From contig JAEDLO010000047.1 of assembly GCA_016295245.1 (NCBI GenBank), positions 1-12,552 on the forward strand: a stretch of DNA of 12,552 nucleotides. The letters are read 5' to 3'. The notes beneath the pieces were generated by a model. The model made no database searches. It was not told where the DNA came from and saw only the letters and a program-made list of their open reading frames with translations. This DNA comes from Bacteroidales bacterium (lineage in GTDB: Bacteria; Bacteroidota; Bacteroidia; Bacteroidales; UBA932). This document shows positions 1-7,082 of the stretch, in pieces (within the stretch, counting starts at the first letter, position 1; each line of letters opens with the position of its first letter). Position numbers and translations under genes: made by a program.

Positions 1-821
1 ACGCGACCCGAATGGCGTGAATAGAGCTCGGCCGCCTCCTGGAGCTGGCCCGGAACATAGCCGTCGATGCACCAGCAGGCATCATAGCCCTTGCCGTAGT
101 TCAAGGCAGGGAAATCCTTCTTGATGTCGCGGCCGAGGGTCTTCGGGTTGAGGAAGTCCATAGGGGTGCCTGCGACATTCTGCGGCTCTCCCAGAGGGAT
201 GAGGCTCTCGTCGGTAGGAAGGAACTCCGAGCAGTTGAGGGTCAGGTAGTGACGGAGCACCGAGCCCGAACCGTTGAGGTTGAAGTATGCGTGGTTGGTC
301 AGGTTGATGACGGTCCTTGAGTCGCTCCTTGCAGAGAAGGTGAGCCTCAGGTCGTTGTCCTCGCTCCACTCGTAGCGGACTACGGTGGTGACGCTTCCCG
401 GATAGCCCATCTCGCCGTCAGGGGAGCTGTATCTGAACTCCACTCCGCCCTTCTTCTTGCGTGACTCCCAGACTTTGTTCATAAAGCCGTCAGGACCGCC
501 GTGAAGGTGGTTTGGGCCGCAGTTTACAGGAAGTTCATAGTCCTTTCCGTCAAGGCTGAAGCGTCCCTTGGCGATGCGGTTGGCGAAACGTCCCGGACAC
601 TTGCCCATACAAGGGCCGTCCCCGAAGTAGTTCTCCGCCTTGCCGTAGCCGAGTACGACATCGGCTAGTTTGCCGTCCCTGTCGGGCACGTTGACTGACA
701 CGATGGCTGCACCGAGGTTGCTGAGCACAACAGAGGCTCCGCTCTCATTGGTGAGGATGTACTTGTAGATCGGGGTTCCGTCCTGGGTCTTTGACCAGAT
801 TTTTCTTTTGATGGTTGACAT
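1..821 (-). CDS. galM: Aldose 1-epimerase (galactose mutarotase), C-terminus cut by window edge
   Basis: Galactose mutarotase interconverts the alpha and beta anomers of aldoses and feeds the Leloir pathway. The first 273 residues are visible. The family signatures are clear: GRFANRIAKGRF from G77, NHLHGG at 104-109 (H107 matches the catalytic His of the LHGG motif), NLTNHAYFNL at 173-182 (H177 is the second catalytic His) and GYD at 245-247 (substrate Asp). By family knowledge the catalytic base Glu lies about 60 residues further on, beyond the left edge, so it cannot be checked. The ATG at 819-821 is the natural start; no signal peptide is seen, so it is probably cytoplasmic. No Shine-Dalgarno sequence precedes it, as is usual in Bacteroidota. 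It lies 14 bp downstream of the lipoprotein gene on the same strand and probably shares its transcript. The identification is secure; sugar specificity is inferred. Confidence 0.95.
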   Translation of the reverse strand, partial: MSTIKRKIWSKTQDGTPIYKYILTNESGASVVLSNLGAAIVSVNVPDRDGKLADVVLGYGKAENYFGDGPCMGKCPGRFANRIAKGRFSLDGKDYELPVNCGPNHLHGGPDGFMNKVWESRKKKGGVEFRYSSPDGEMGYPGSVTTVVRYEWSEDNDLRLTFSARSDSRTVINLTNHAYFNLNGSGSVLRHYLTLNCSEFLPTDESLIPLGEPQNVAGTPMDFLNPKTLGRDIKKDFPALNYGKGYDACWCIDGYVPGQLQEAAELYSRHSGR

Positions 822-835
822 TTCTCGTATGGTTA

Positions 836-1804
836 TTAATTGATTTGTCTTTCAAGCTCCCTGACCAGCCTTGCGGGATCGGGATCTTTCAGCAGGACTT
901 TTCCTCCGGGGCCCAGAAGGTAGAGCGAAGGTATGGCCCTGACGAAGTAGAGGTCCTCGTTGCGGATGATCAGCCTGTGGTCATAGACCTTCAGCCAGGA
1001 GTCCGGGTAGTCGCCCAGGTGCTCCCGCCAGAGGGCGAGGTCCTCGTCGATGTAGATGGAGATTATCTTGAGCCTTCCGGTGTCCTGGAGCCCGGAAAGC
1101 AGACTGTTCTGACTGAGGAGGGAGGCTATCTCGCCGCAGGCGTGGCAGCCGGGGTTGCTGAAAAAGAGGATGGTGTATTCGCCGAGCTTGGCGTGGAGGC
1201 TGCTCCTGCGCCCCGAAGCGTCAGTGAAGGCGAAGTCGGGCGCCGTCGTCCCATAAGGGTTGATCCTTGCCTTGCCGAGCTGGAAGCGGTAGCCGGAGCG
1301 CGCCTGTTCGAGGGTGAACGGCGAGCGGCAGAGCCCTTCGACGAACGGCAGGTAGTAGTCTTCGCTGCGGTAAGGGGAGTTGGGGTCGTAGAGGTATTTG
1401 CAGACCAGCTCGGTCATCAGCGGATAGACTCTGAGGCTGGTGTCGGCCTTCTGGCAGCTTTCGATTTTGTCGAAGAGCGAGGCCGTGAAGCCGCGGGCCT
1501 TTTCCATCGGGAAGTTTTCGAGCATCAGGATGTAGTCGGCAAGTGCCGCCTCAACCTGGCCATAAGGCACGCCGAGGATGGCGGAGCTGTCGCAGGTTCC
1601 CTTTCCGGAGAAGAAATCGTCCCAGTAGTGCGCCATCAGGTACTCCGCGCGCTCAGCCCCGCCGCTTATCATCGCAGGGATTTCCGGCAGGCGGAAACTG
1701 CGCGCGGCATCAGATTCGGAGCCGCGACGCGAGCAGGCCGCAGATGCGACCAGCGTCAAGCCCGCAAGCAGCAGAAGGGCGGTATGTCTGAAATTGGCAC
1801 ACAT
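836..1804 (-). CDS. Thioredoxin-fold lipoprotein with DUF5106-like N-terminal domain
   Basis: This 322-residue exported protein is probably an envelope thiol-disulfide protein. The N-terminus is a lipoprotein-type signal: hydrophobic residues 8-23, then SAAC with Cys24 as the likely lipidated residue. Residues ~40-170 resemble the DUF5106 domain often found in Bacteroidota ahead of a thioredoxin domain, including a segment YLMAHYWDDF at 55-64. Residues ~185-322 form the thioredoxin/TlpA-like fold, with the redox motif CHAC at 220-223 and the expected cis-proline at P292 (AIPS). No acidic run follows Cys24, so there is no clear surface-export signal and a periplasmic-facing location is more likely. 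The ATG at 1802-1804 is the only sensible start that keeps the signal peptide. It heads an operon with galM, though no functional link to galactose is visible. The fold and export are well supported; the redox partner is unknown. Confidence 0.88.
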   Translation of the reverse strand: MCANFRHTALLLLAGLTLVASAACSRRGSESDAARSFRLPEIPAMISGGAERAEYLMAHYWDDFFSGKGTCDSSAILGVPYGQVEAALADYILMLENFPMEKARGFTASLFDKIESCQKADTSLRVYPLMTELVCKYLYDPNSPYRSEDYYLPFVEGLCRSPFTLEQARSGYRFQLGKARINPYGTTAPDFAFTDASGRRSSLHAKLGEYTILFFSNPGCHACGEIASLLSQNSLLSGLQDTGRLKIISIYIDEDLALWREHLGDYPDSWLKVYDHRLIIRNEDLYFVRAIPSLYLLGPGGKVLLKDPDPARLVRELERQIN

Positions 1805-1808
1805 TGTT

Positions 1809-1816
1809 CAAAGTTA
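1809..1816 (-). promoter_or_regulatory. Candidate -7 promoter box for the lipoprotein-galM operon
   Basis: The minus strand reads TAACTTTG, an exact match to the Bacteroidota -7 consensus TAnnTTTG. Its last base is only 4 nt from the ATG at 1804, so a start site at the usual distance would fall on or just inside that ATG. No good TTTG -33 element is visible at 19-21 nt. It sits in a 36-bp gap shared with an opposing promoter. Confidence 0.4.
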
Positions 1817-1827
1817 AGGATTTTTCT

Positions 1828-1835
1828 TATTTTTG
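1828..1835 (+). promoter_or_regulatory. Candidate -7 promoter box for the peptidase/barrel gene
   Basis: TATTTTTG matches TAnnTTTG exactly. A TTG at 1804-1806 lies 21 nt upstream and could serve as a -33 element. The ATG follows 5 nt after the box, so the predicted transcript would be leaderless or nearly so. No Shine-Dalgarno sequence is present. Confidence 0.5.
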
Positions 1836-1840
1836 TTAGA

Positions 1841-4777
1841 ATGAAACTGGGGGTTAAACGTCTATTTTTTTCTGCGCTGGCGCTATTTTGTCTTGCAGGC
1901 GGCGCACAGGCCCAGTTTTACACTGAGGGCAGCGATCCGGGAAGCCTGAAGTGGAGGATCCTCAGGACCACGAATTACAAGATAATCTACCCTGCGGGAA
2001 TGGACTCGCTCGGAAGGCTTTACGCCACGCGTCTGGAGCAGGTTGCGCCCGCTGTGGGCAGCGGCAGCCTCTACCTGCCGAACGAGGCGTACCGCCCTCC
2101 GATGAGCGTGATTCTCCACCCTTACCTCGCGGGGGCCAACGGAATGGTGACCTGGGCGCCGCGAAGGATGGACCTCTATACGGGCGCAGATGCCTTCTCG
2201 CCCGAACCCACCCCCTGGGACCGCCAGCTTGCCATCCACGAGTCGCGCCACGTCAGCCAGATGCAGTTTGCCGCCTCGCGCCCGTTTCGCTTCCTGAAGC
2301 CTCTGCTCGGAGAGCTGGGCGCCGGATTAGGCATCACGCTATGGGGCGAAAAGGCTGTGCTTGAGGGAGATGCCGTCATAGCCGAGACCGCACTTTCCCG
2401 CGCGGGAAGGGGTCGAAGCGCAGATTTTCTGGAATATTACAGGGCGAGCTTCGCTGAGGGCCTCAGGCGCGACTTCTATGTCTGGCGCCACGGCTCGCAG
2501 AAGCAATTTACCCCTGACCATTATGCCCTCGGCTACCTGACGCTGGGAGGCGTGAGGGCCTTCTACGACGCGCCCGACCTGACCCGCAGCTACTACCGGC
2601 GCATCGCCGACAAGGGCTTCGGGGCGTTTTTCAACCTCCAGCATACGGTGAGCGAGGCAACGGGGATGAAGTTCCGCGAGAGCTTCAACGCGGTCTGCGA
2701 CAGCCTCTCGCTGCTCTATGAGGCGGAAGCAGCGCTCAGGGCTCCGTTCCTCCGGGGACGCCGCGTCAGCCCCTCATCGCGCCTGTACAGCGAATTCCGG
2801 GGCAATGCGCCCGCCCCTGAGGGCATCTACAGCGTCCGCGCCGGACTTAGCAGCCCGCGGGAAATAGTGCTTCTCGACCCTTCGGGGGAGCGCATCGTCA
2901 AGAAGGCCGGCCTGATGGGAAGCGGCGGCTCCAGGCTGGAGTATGACAGCGAACGCAAGCGCCTGTACTGGAGTGAGTTGCGCAGCGACATACGCTATGA
3001 GCTCCGCTCCTATTCGGACATTCGCTACCTCGACTCGCTGGGCAGGAAGGTGACGCTCGTGCGCGGAGGACGCTACTACCATCCAAAACCCTTCCGGGGC
3101 AAGGTGGTCGCCGTTTCCTATCCTTTCGAGGGAGGCAGCCGCGTCGTGGAATTCGACCCGGAGGGAAAGCAGCTTGCCTTCTGGCAGGCGCCGGACAGCC
3201 TCCAGATAGTCGAGGCGGCAAGGACGGAGCAGGGCGTGTTCGCAAGCGGCATCACCGCTTCGGGTTACGGCATCTGGCGCGTCGACGAGGGTTTCCGCCG
3301 GGTGCTCGAGCCGCAGCCGGTCAAGATAAAGCAACTCAGCGCGCGGGGCGGAAAGCTGCTTTTCGTATGCGACCGCACGGGCGTGAATGAACTCTACAGC
3401 CTTGATCCCGCCTCACGCGAGCTCAAACAGCTGACTTCCCTTGAGCAGGGCGGATCGGACTTCAATTTCAGCCCCTCAGGGGACAGCCTCTATTTCTCGG
3501 CGCTGCGCTCCGACGGGCGGGCGCTGTATGCAGTAGATGCCGACAGCCTGCGCAGCGAGCCTGCCGACTGGAACAGCATCCACAGCTACTTCATTGCGGA
3601 TAAACTCAGTGCGGGGGAAAGCCTCCGTCCGGATTATGAAAGCCAGGTGCAGCTAAGCGAGCCGAAGGCCTACAGCAAGGCGCTGAACCTGCTGAAAGTC
3701 CACTCCTGGCTGCCTTTCTACCTCGATTACGACGAGATTGCCATCCTGAGTTCGGAAAGCCTGATGAACAGCCTCGGGCTGGGCGCCACCGCCTTCTTCC
3801 AAAACGAACTCTCCACCGCCTACGGCAGCGCCGGCTACCACGCCTCTAAGGTTGACGGACGCTGGAAGCACGCCGGCCACCTGCGCCTGACCTACAAGGG
3901 GCTGTTCCCGGTCATCAACGCTCGTCTTGACCTCAACTCCGACAGGGCATATACTTACAGCGTGGTGAAGGACAGCACCCGCATCAAGCTCGTAGCCGGA
4001 CAGAGGCCCGCTCCCCGCTTCTCGGCAAGCGTGGACATCTACCTGCCGCTGAACTTCTCGCGCGGAGGCCTGAGCATAGGCGTGGTGCCGAGGCTCAGCG
4101 CCTCGGTCAACAATGACGACTGCCAGGGCAGGCCGCTTGCGAAGATGACGGGCAGCCTCAGGGCATACGCCATCGAGGGCATCCCGCAGTCGAGAATCTT
4201 CCCGCGCTGGGGTGTGGGATGCGAGCTGTTTATGAGCGCGCGCCCGTGGATGTACGAGCTGATGTGCGCCAACATAGTCGGGAAGGTCTATGCCTATGTG
4301 CCTGGCCTTATGGACACCCACGGCATCAAGCTGGGGCTTACCGTCCAGAGGCGGCTGGACAACGGCATCTTCTGCGAGAACGCGGTGAATCTCCTGCCGA
4401 GAGGCTACGCTTCGGGGCTGCATACCGCCCTCGCGACGCAGAGCCTCCAGACTAAGTTCTCCTTTGACTACGCCCTGCCTTTCGCACCCGTGGACTGGAG
4501 CGGTCTGAGCCCGGTGGCCTACCTGCGCAACTTCGAGCTGACAGCCCACGGCGACGTCCTCGCCCTGCGCGGCCCAAAGGGTACGGACACGGGGCGCCTT
4601 GCCAGCGCGGGCCTTGACCTGTGCGCCAGGCTGAGCAATCTGCTCTGGATACCTTTCCCGACACGAATCGGCGTCGAGTACAATTACCTATGGGGTTCAG
4701 CCTTCGAGGCCCTGCTTCCGGAGGCGGGTGCAGCAGACCACCACTCCCTCAACCTGATTTTCAGCGTCTCGTTCTAG
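1841..4777 (+). CDS. Outer-membrane protein with HExxH peptidase, propeller-like and C-terminal barrel regions
   Basis: This is a 978-residue envelope protein. Residues 1-24 are a signal peptide (MKLGVKRLFF..., cleavage after AQA). Residues ~25-290 resemble a gluzincin or peptidase-MA-like domain, with HESRH at 133-137 as a full HExxH motif (H133, H137 zinc ligands; E134 catalytic). EGDAVIAE from E175 supplies a likely third ligand, E175, and a GRGR stretch follows. Residues ~325-585 look like TolB/PD40 propeller blades, for example DRTGVNELYSLD at 511-522 and FNFSPSGDSLYFSA at 541-554. From about residue 635 to the end, repeated amphipathic strands resemble a D15/surface-antigen barrel, and the chain ends in ...FSVSF with the terminal Phe typical of barrel proteins. 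The open frame continues upstream to 815, but that part is antisense to the lipoprotein gene and lacks coding character; the ATG at 1841 gives a clean signal peptide. The substrate is unknown. Confidence 0.9.
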   Translation: MKLGVKRLFFSALALFCLAGGAQAQFYTEGSDPGSLKWRILRTTNYKIIYPAGMDSLGRLYATRLEQVAPAVGSGSLYLPNEAYRPPMSVILHPYLAGANGMVTWAPRRMDLYTGADAFSPEPTPWDRQLAIHESRHVSQMQFAASRPFRFLKPLLGELGAGLGITLWGEKAVLEGDAVIAETALSRAGRGRSADFLEYYRASFAEGLRRDFYVWRHGSQKQFTPDHYALGYLTLGGVRAFYDAPDLTRSYYRRIADKGFGAFFNLQHTVSEATGMKFRESFNAVCDSLSLLYEAEAALRAPFLRGRRVSPSSRLYSEFRGNAPAPEGIYSVRAGLSSPREIVLLDPSGERIVKKAGLMGSGGSRLEYDSERKRLYWSELRSDIRYELRSYSDIRYLDSLGRKVTLVRGGRYYHPKPFRGKVVAVSYPFEGGSRVVEFDPEGKQLAFWQAPDSLQIVEAARTEQGVFASGITASGYGIWRVDEGFRRVLEPQPVKIKQLSARGGKLLFVCDRTGVNELYSLDPASRELKQLTSLEQGGSDFNFSPSGDSLYFSALRSDGRALYAVDADSLRSEPADWNSIHSYFIADKLSAGESLRPDYESQVQLSEPKAYSKALNLLKVHSWLPFYLDYDEIAILSSESLMNSLGLGATAFFQNELSTAYGSAGYHASKVDGRWKHAGHLRLTYKGLFPVINARLDLNSDRAYTYSVVKDSTRIKLVAGQRPAPRFSASVDIYLPLNFSRGGLSIGVVPRLSASVNNDDCQGRPLAKMTGSLRAYAIEGIPQSRIFPRWGVGCELFMSARPWMYELMCANIVGKVYAYVPGLMDTHGIKLGLTVQRRLDNGIFCENAVNLLPRGYASGLHTALATQSLQTKFSFDYALPFAPVDWSGLSPVAYLRNFELTAHGDVLALRGPKGTDTGRLASAGLDLCARLSNLLWIPFPTRIGVEYNYLWGSAFEALLPEAGAADHHSLNLIFSVSF

Positions 4778-4779
4778 GC

Positions 4780-5370
4780 TTATTCGAAGAACTGGCGGAG
4801 GAAGCCGTCATTGACCTGCGCAAGACCTGTCGCCGCATCCCGGATTCGCGGATTGCGCTCGACGATGCCTGCGCAGTCGTGGTAGAGGCCCATCCCGGTG
4901 ACAACCATCTCCATATTGGAGTTTTCGGGATAGGTGAAAGTGATTTCGGAGTCGGCGCCTTCGAGTTTGAAGAACTTCAGGCTGACATCCTTCTTGAGTT
5001 CCTTGACCGTGACGAACTTGCACATCTCGACGAGGATGTCATCAAGACCGGCATCGAAAATCTTGATTTTCTCGATGAGTTCGCCCGGCGTCCTCACCTG
5101 GCGGCCGACATAGCCTTCAGGAAGGCCGGAGGCCGAGATGGGGCTTGGGCTCAGGACCAGCATCAGGGACTGCTGGGGGTCGTGGTACACCATAGGGTAC
5201 ACGGCGAGGTTGACCTTCCCGCATTCAGGGCAGGTCCAGGTAAACAGGCTGCCGTCAAGGATTTTGTCCTTGAGCTCGGGCTCTTCCCCTACATTGACGT
5301 TGGGAAAGTAATTTACAGAGTGCGCGCAGGAGCATTCCGTGCAGCGGCAATTGATGCTTTGTCCTGTCAT
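4780..5370 (-). CDS. CpXC domain zinc-ribbon protein
   Basis: This 196-residue protein has a CpXC-type N-terminus: Cys pairs at C10/C13 (CTEC) and C47/C50 (CPEC, within FTWTCPECGK) that would form one zinc ribbon, with additional Cys at 8 and 15. The rest (about 60-196) has no motif I can name. There is no signal peptide or membrane segment, so it is probably cytoplasmic. The CpXC family has no established biochemical role, and I assign none. It is the last gene of a three-gene operon, starting 4 bp after the stop of the small membrane protein gene. Its TAA lies 2 bp from the stop of the opposing barrel-protein gene, leaving no room for an intergenic terminator. The start ATG at 5368-5370 lies just before the first Cys cluster and fits the family. 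Confidence 0.85.
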   Translation of the reverse strand: MTGQSINCRCTECSCAHSVNYFPNVNVGEEPELKDKILDGSLFTWTCPECGKVNLAVYPMVYHDPQQSLMLVLSPSPISASGLPEGYVGRQVRTPGELIEKIKIFDAGLDDILVEMCKFVTVKELKKDVSLKFFKLEGADSEITFTYPENSNMEMVVTGMGLYHDCAGIVERNPRIRDAATGLAQVNDGFLRQFFE

Positions 5371-5374
5371 AATC

Positions 5375-5656
5375 TCATTTTTTCTTGTCTATCCATTTCC
5401 AGAGGGCAAACATCAGCGCTCCCCAGACAAAGAACAGAAGGTAATACACCCAGTGCGGAAGCCGGGCTTCGAAGGCGCGGGTATAGTCCGGCAGGGGCGC
5501 ATCCGCAGGGATGTCGGCGTAGTAATAGGCTCCCGCGCCGAAATCGTAGTCAGGATTGAGGCCAAGCCCCCTGGACATAATGTATATTACAGCACAAAGA
5601 GTGGCCGCCATAATGATAATCAGGGCCACTCTTGATGCTTTTGAAAACTTGCTCAT
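5375..5656 (-). CDS. Small two-helix membrane protein, function unknown
   Basis: This 93-residue protein has two predicted membrane helices, at about residues 9-28 (RVALIIIMAATLCAVIYIMS) and 69-88 (WVYYLLFFVWGALMFALWKW). A Tyr- and acid-rich loop of about 40 residues separates them, and the tail is basic (KWIDKKK). With that charge pattern both ends are likely cytoplasmic and the loop outside. I do not recognise a named family. It is clearly a real gene: its ATG directly follows the TAG of the upstream exporter gene (TAG-ATG, no gap), and its own stop is 4 bp from the CpXC start. This tight coupling suggests fixed stoichiometry with the exporter, possibly as an accessory subunit, which is inference only. 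Confidence 0.8.
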   Translation of the reverse strand: MSKFSKASRVALIIIMAATLCAVIYIMSRGLGLNPDYDFGAGAYYYADIPADAPLPDYTRAFEARLPHWVYYLLFFVWGALMFALWKWIDKKK

Positions 5657-7015
5657 CTAGTCGAGTACCGGAATAGGGAATACCACTCCCGACAGCAGGA
5701 ACCATACGGCCAAGAAGGTGAGCAGGATGTTGAAGACCTGGCCCACGATGTAGAGCCACAGGACCTTGCCACCCTGGAGCTGCTTTGCGATGTCCTTGAA
5801 GTTGGTGTCAAGGCCAATGCTTGTGAAAGCGAGGACGAAACACCAGTTCTTGTACTGTCCGAGTACCGAGTTGATTGCCTTTACCTCGTCGGCGCCGGCA
5901 ACAGGCTGGATGATGAACGAAGCCACGAGCGAGGCGATGAAGAAGCCGAGGATGAACTTCGGGAAGCGGTTCCAGATCTCTGCGGCGCCGGCCTTCCTGC
6001 CTGCAGCCTTCTCTGCGCTGGTGGCGAAGAAGATTGCGACGAAGAAGGCGATGAAGCCGATGAGGATGTTCTGGATCATCTTCACGAGTACGGCTGCCTT
6101 TTCAGCCTCTCCACCCAGCACGGAACCCGCTACGGCGACTGCGCCGGTAGAGTCAACGGTTCCGCCGATGAGGGCTCCGCCCATAATCGGACTCATATCA
6201 AGAGCCCTGATCAGGACAGGCTCGAAGACCATCATCAGAACGGTGAAGATGATGGAAATCGAAACGGCCATCGAAAGGTCTTCCTTCTTGCAGCCGGAAG
6301 CGGCGCCGGTCGCGATGGCGGCCGATGTACCGCAGACGCTGGTTGCGGAAGCGAGGGTGATGACGAGCGGCTTGTTGCCGATCTTGAGTACACGTGTGCC
6401 GAACCACCACATAAAGATGATTACGAGCGGGGTCACGACCCAAGCAATACCGAGTCCGTAGAGACCGAACTTCGCAATGTTGGAAAACAGCACGGAGAAA
6501 CCCATAATCACAAGACCGGTCTTGATGTAGAACTCGGTCTTGACAGCAGGTTTCAACCACTGCGGAACTCCGACGGTGTTGGAGATGAGCATTCCGACGA
6601 TAAGCGCCCAGAAGGCCCATTCCAGGTAGCGGTTGAGTGTAAATTCAGCACTGATGAGGCGGACAACAGCCGCCAGAACGAACACGGCTATGAAAGCCGG
6701 AACGAACTTCTTTGCTTTCTCGCCCGTAAGACGCGCTCCGACTGTAAACAGTACGCCGAGCACCGCCAGGGTCAAAACGAATTTAAGCCAGAACTGGCCG
6801 GAAGAGAGCTGGTCGAAGAGTGGGACCACCTTTCCTGCCTGGCTGCCGGAAAGAACTTCCCCGCAGGTCCAGGTTTTGAAATTGAGTGCTGAAAAATCAA
6901 ACGCTCCCGTCAGGGTGGCAACACATCCGATGAGGATGATGATAAAGCCGATCCACACTGCAAGCCAATCCTCAGAACGGTAGAGTTTGGTCCAGTTAAG
7001 ATTGTTTTTTGCCAT
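5657..7015 (-). CDS. YeiH/UPF0324-family putative sulfate exporter
   Basis: This 452-residue polytopic inner-membrane protein belongs to the YeiH family (Cons_hypoth698). Members are annotated as putative sulfate exporters, but the substrate is poorly established. Conserved-looking segments include SVCGTSAAIATGAA, GGTVDSTGAVAVAG, KMIQNILIG and FTSIGLDTNF near the C-terminus. Many hydrophobic helices are visible, starting at about residue 18 (LAVWIGFIIILIGCVATLTG). The protein is about 100 residues longer than E. coli YeiH, mostly from an N-terminal helix plus a Cys-containing loop (TWTCGEV) before the core. It leads an operon with a two-helix membrane protein and a CpXC protein. The ATG at 7013-7015 fits the first helix and has no Shine-Dalgarno sequence. 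A -7 box lies about 33 nt upstream. The family call is firm; transport of sulfate is not shown by the sequence. Confidence 0.92.
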   Translation of the reverse strand: MAKNNLNWTKLYRSEDWLAVWIGFIIILIGCVATLTGAFDFSALNFKTWTCGEVLSGSQAGKVVPLFDQLSSGQFWLKFVLTLAVLGVLFTVGARLTGEKAKKFVPAFIAVFVLAAVVRLISAEFTLNRYLEWAFWALIVGMLISNTVGVPQWLKPAVKTEFYIKTGLVIMGFSVLFSNIAKFGLYGLGIAWVVTPLVIIFMWWFGTRVLKIGNKPLVITLASATSVCGTSAAIATGAASGCKKEDLSMAVSISIIFTVLMMVFEPVLIRALDMSPIMGGALIGGTVDSTGAVAVAGSVLGGEAEKAAVLVKMIQNILIGFIAFFVAIFFATSAEKAAGRKAGAAEIWNRFPKFILGFFIASLVASFIIQPVAGADEVKAINSVLGQYKNWCFVLAFTSIGLDTNFKDIAKQLQGGKVLWLYIVGQVFNILLTFLAVWFLLSGVVFPIPVLD

Positions 7016-7048
7016 TTGGGATTTTGATTTTTGTGATTAAACAAGTGG

Positions 7049-7056
7049 CAAATATA
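7049..7056 (-). promoter_or_regulatory. Candidate -7 promoter box for the yeiH operon
   Basis: The minus strand reads TATATTTG, an exact TAnnTTTG match, 33 nt before the ATG at 7015. This gives a short untranslated leader of roughly 25-30 nt. No convincing -33 TTTG is seen. Confidence 0.45.
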
Positions 7057-7068
7057 GCAAATTTGTAC

Positions 7069-7076
7069 TACATTTG
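7069..7076 (+). promoter_or_regulatory. Candidate -7 promoter box for uxuA
   Basis: TACATTTG matches TAnnTTTG exactly, and the ATG at 7083 follows 6 nt later, so the transcript would be leaderless or nearly so. The in-frame TTG at 7074 lies inside this box, which argues against its use as a start codon. The -33 region is weak. The box is divergent from the yeiH box, with an 8-bp palindrome between them. Confidence 0.45.
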
Positions 7077-7082
7077 TCTCAT

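Noticed and set aside
815..1840. Upstream 342 codons of the open frame leading into the barrel-protein gene
   Set aside because: They lie antisense to the well-supported lipoprotein gene, lack domain character, and the ATG at 1841 begins a clear signal peptide. The openness comes from GC-rich codon bias.
3653..4549. Minus-strand open frame (298 codons) inside the barrel-protein gene
   Set aside because: No recognisable motif; the opposite strand carries barrel strands ending in the expected terminal Phe.
4621..5559. Plus-strand open frame (312 codons) spanning the CpXC gene
   Set aside because: It crosses two genes on the other strand and the end of the barrel gene, and shows no domain.
7074..7082. 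TTG at 7074 as the uxuA start
   Set aside because: It lies inside the -7 box TACATTTG, and family alignment begins at the ATG at 7083.
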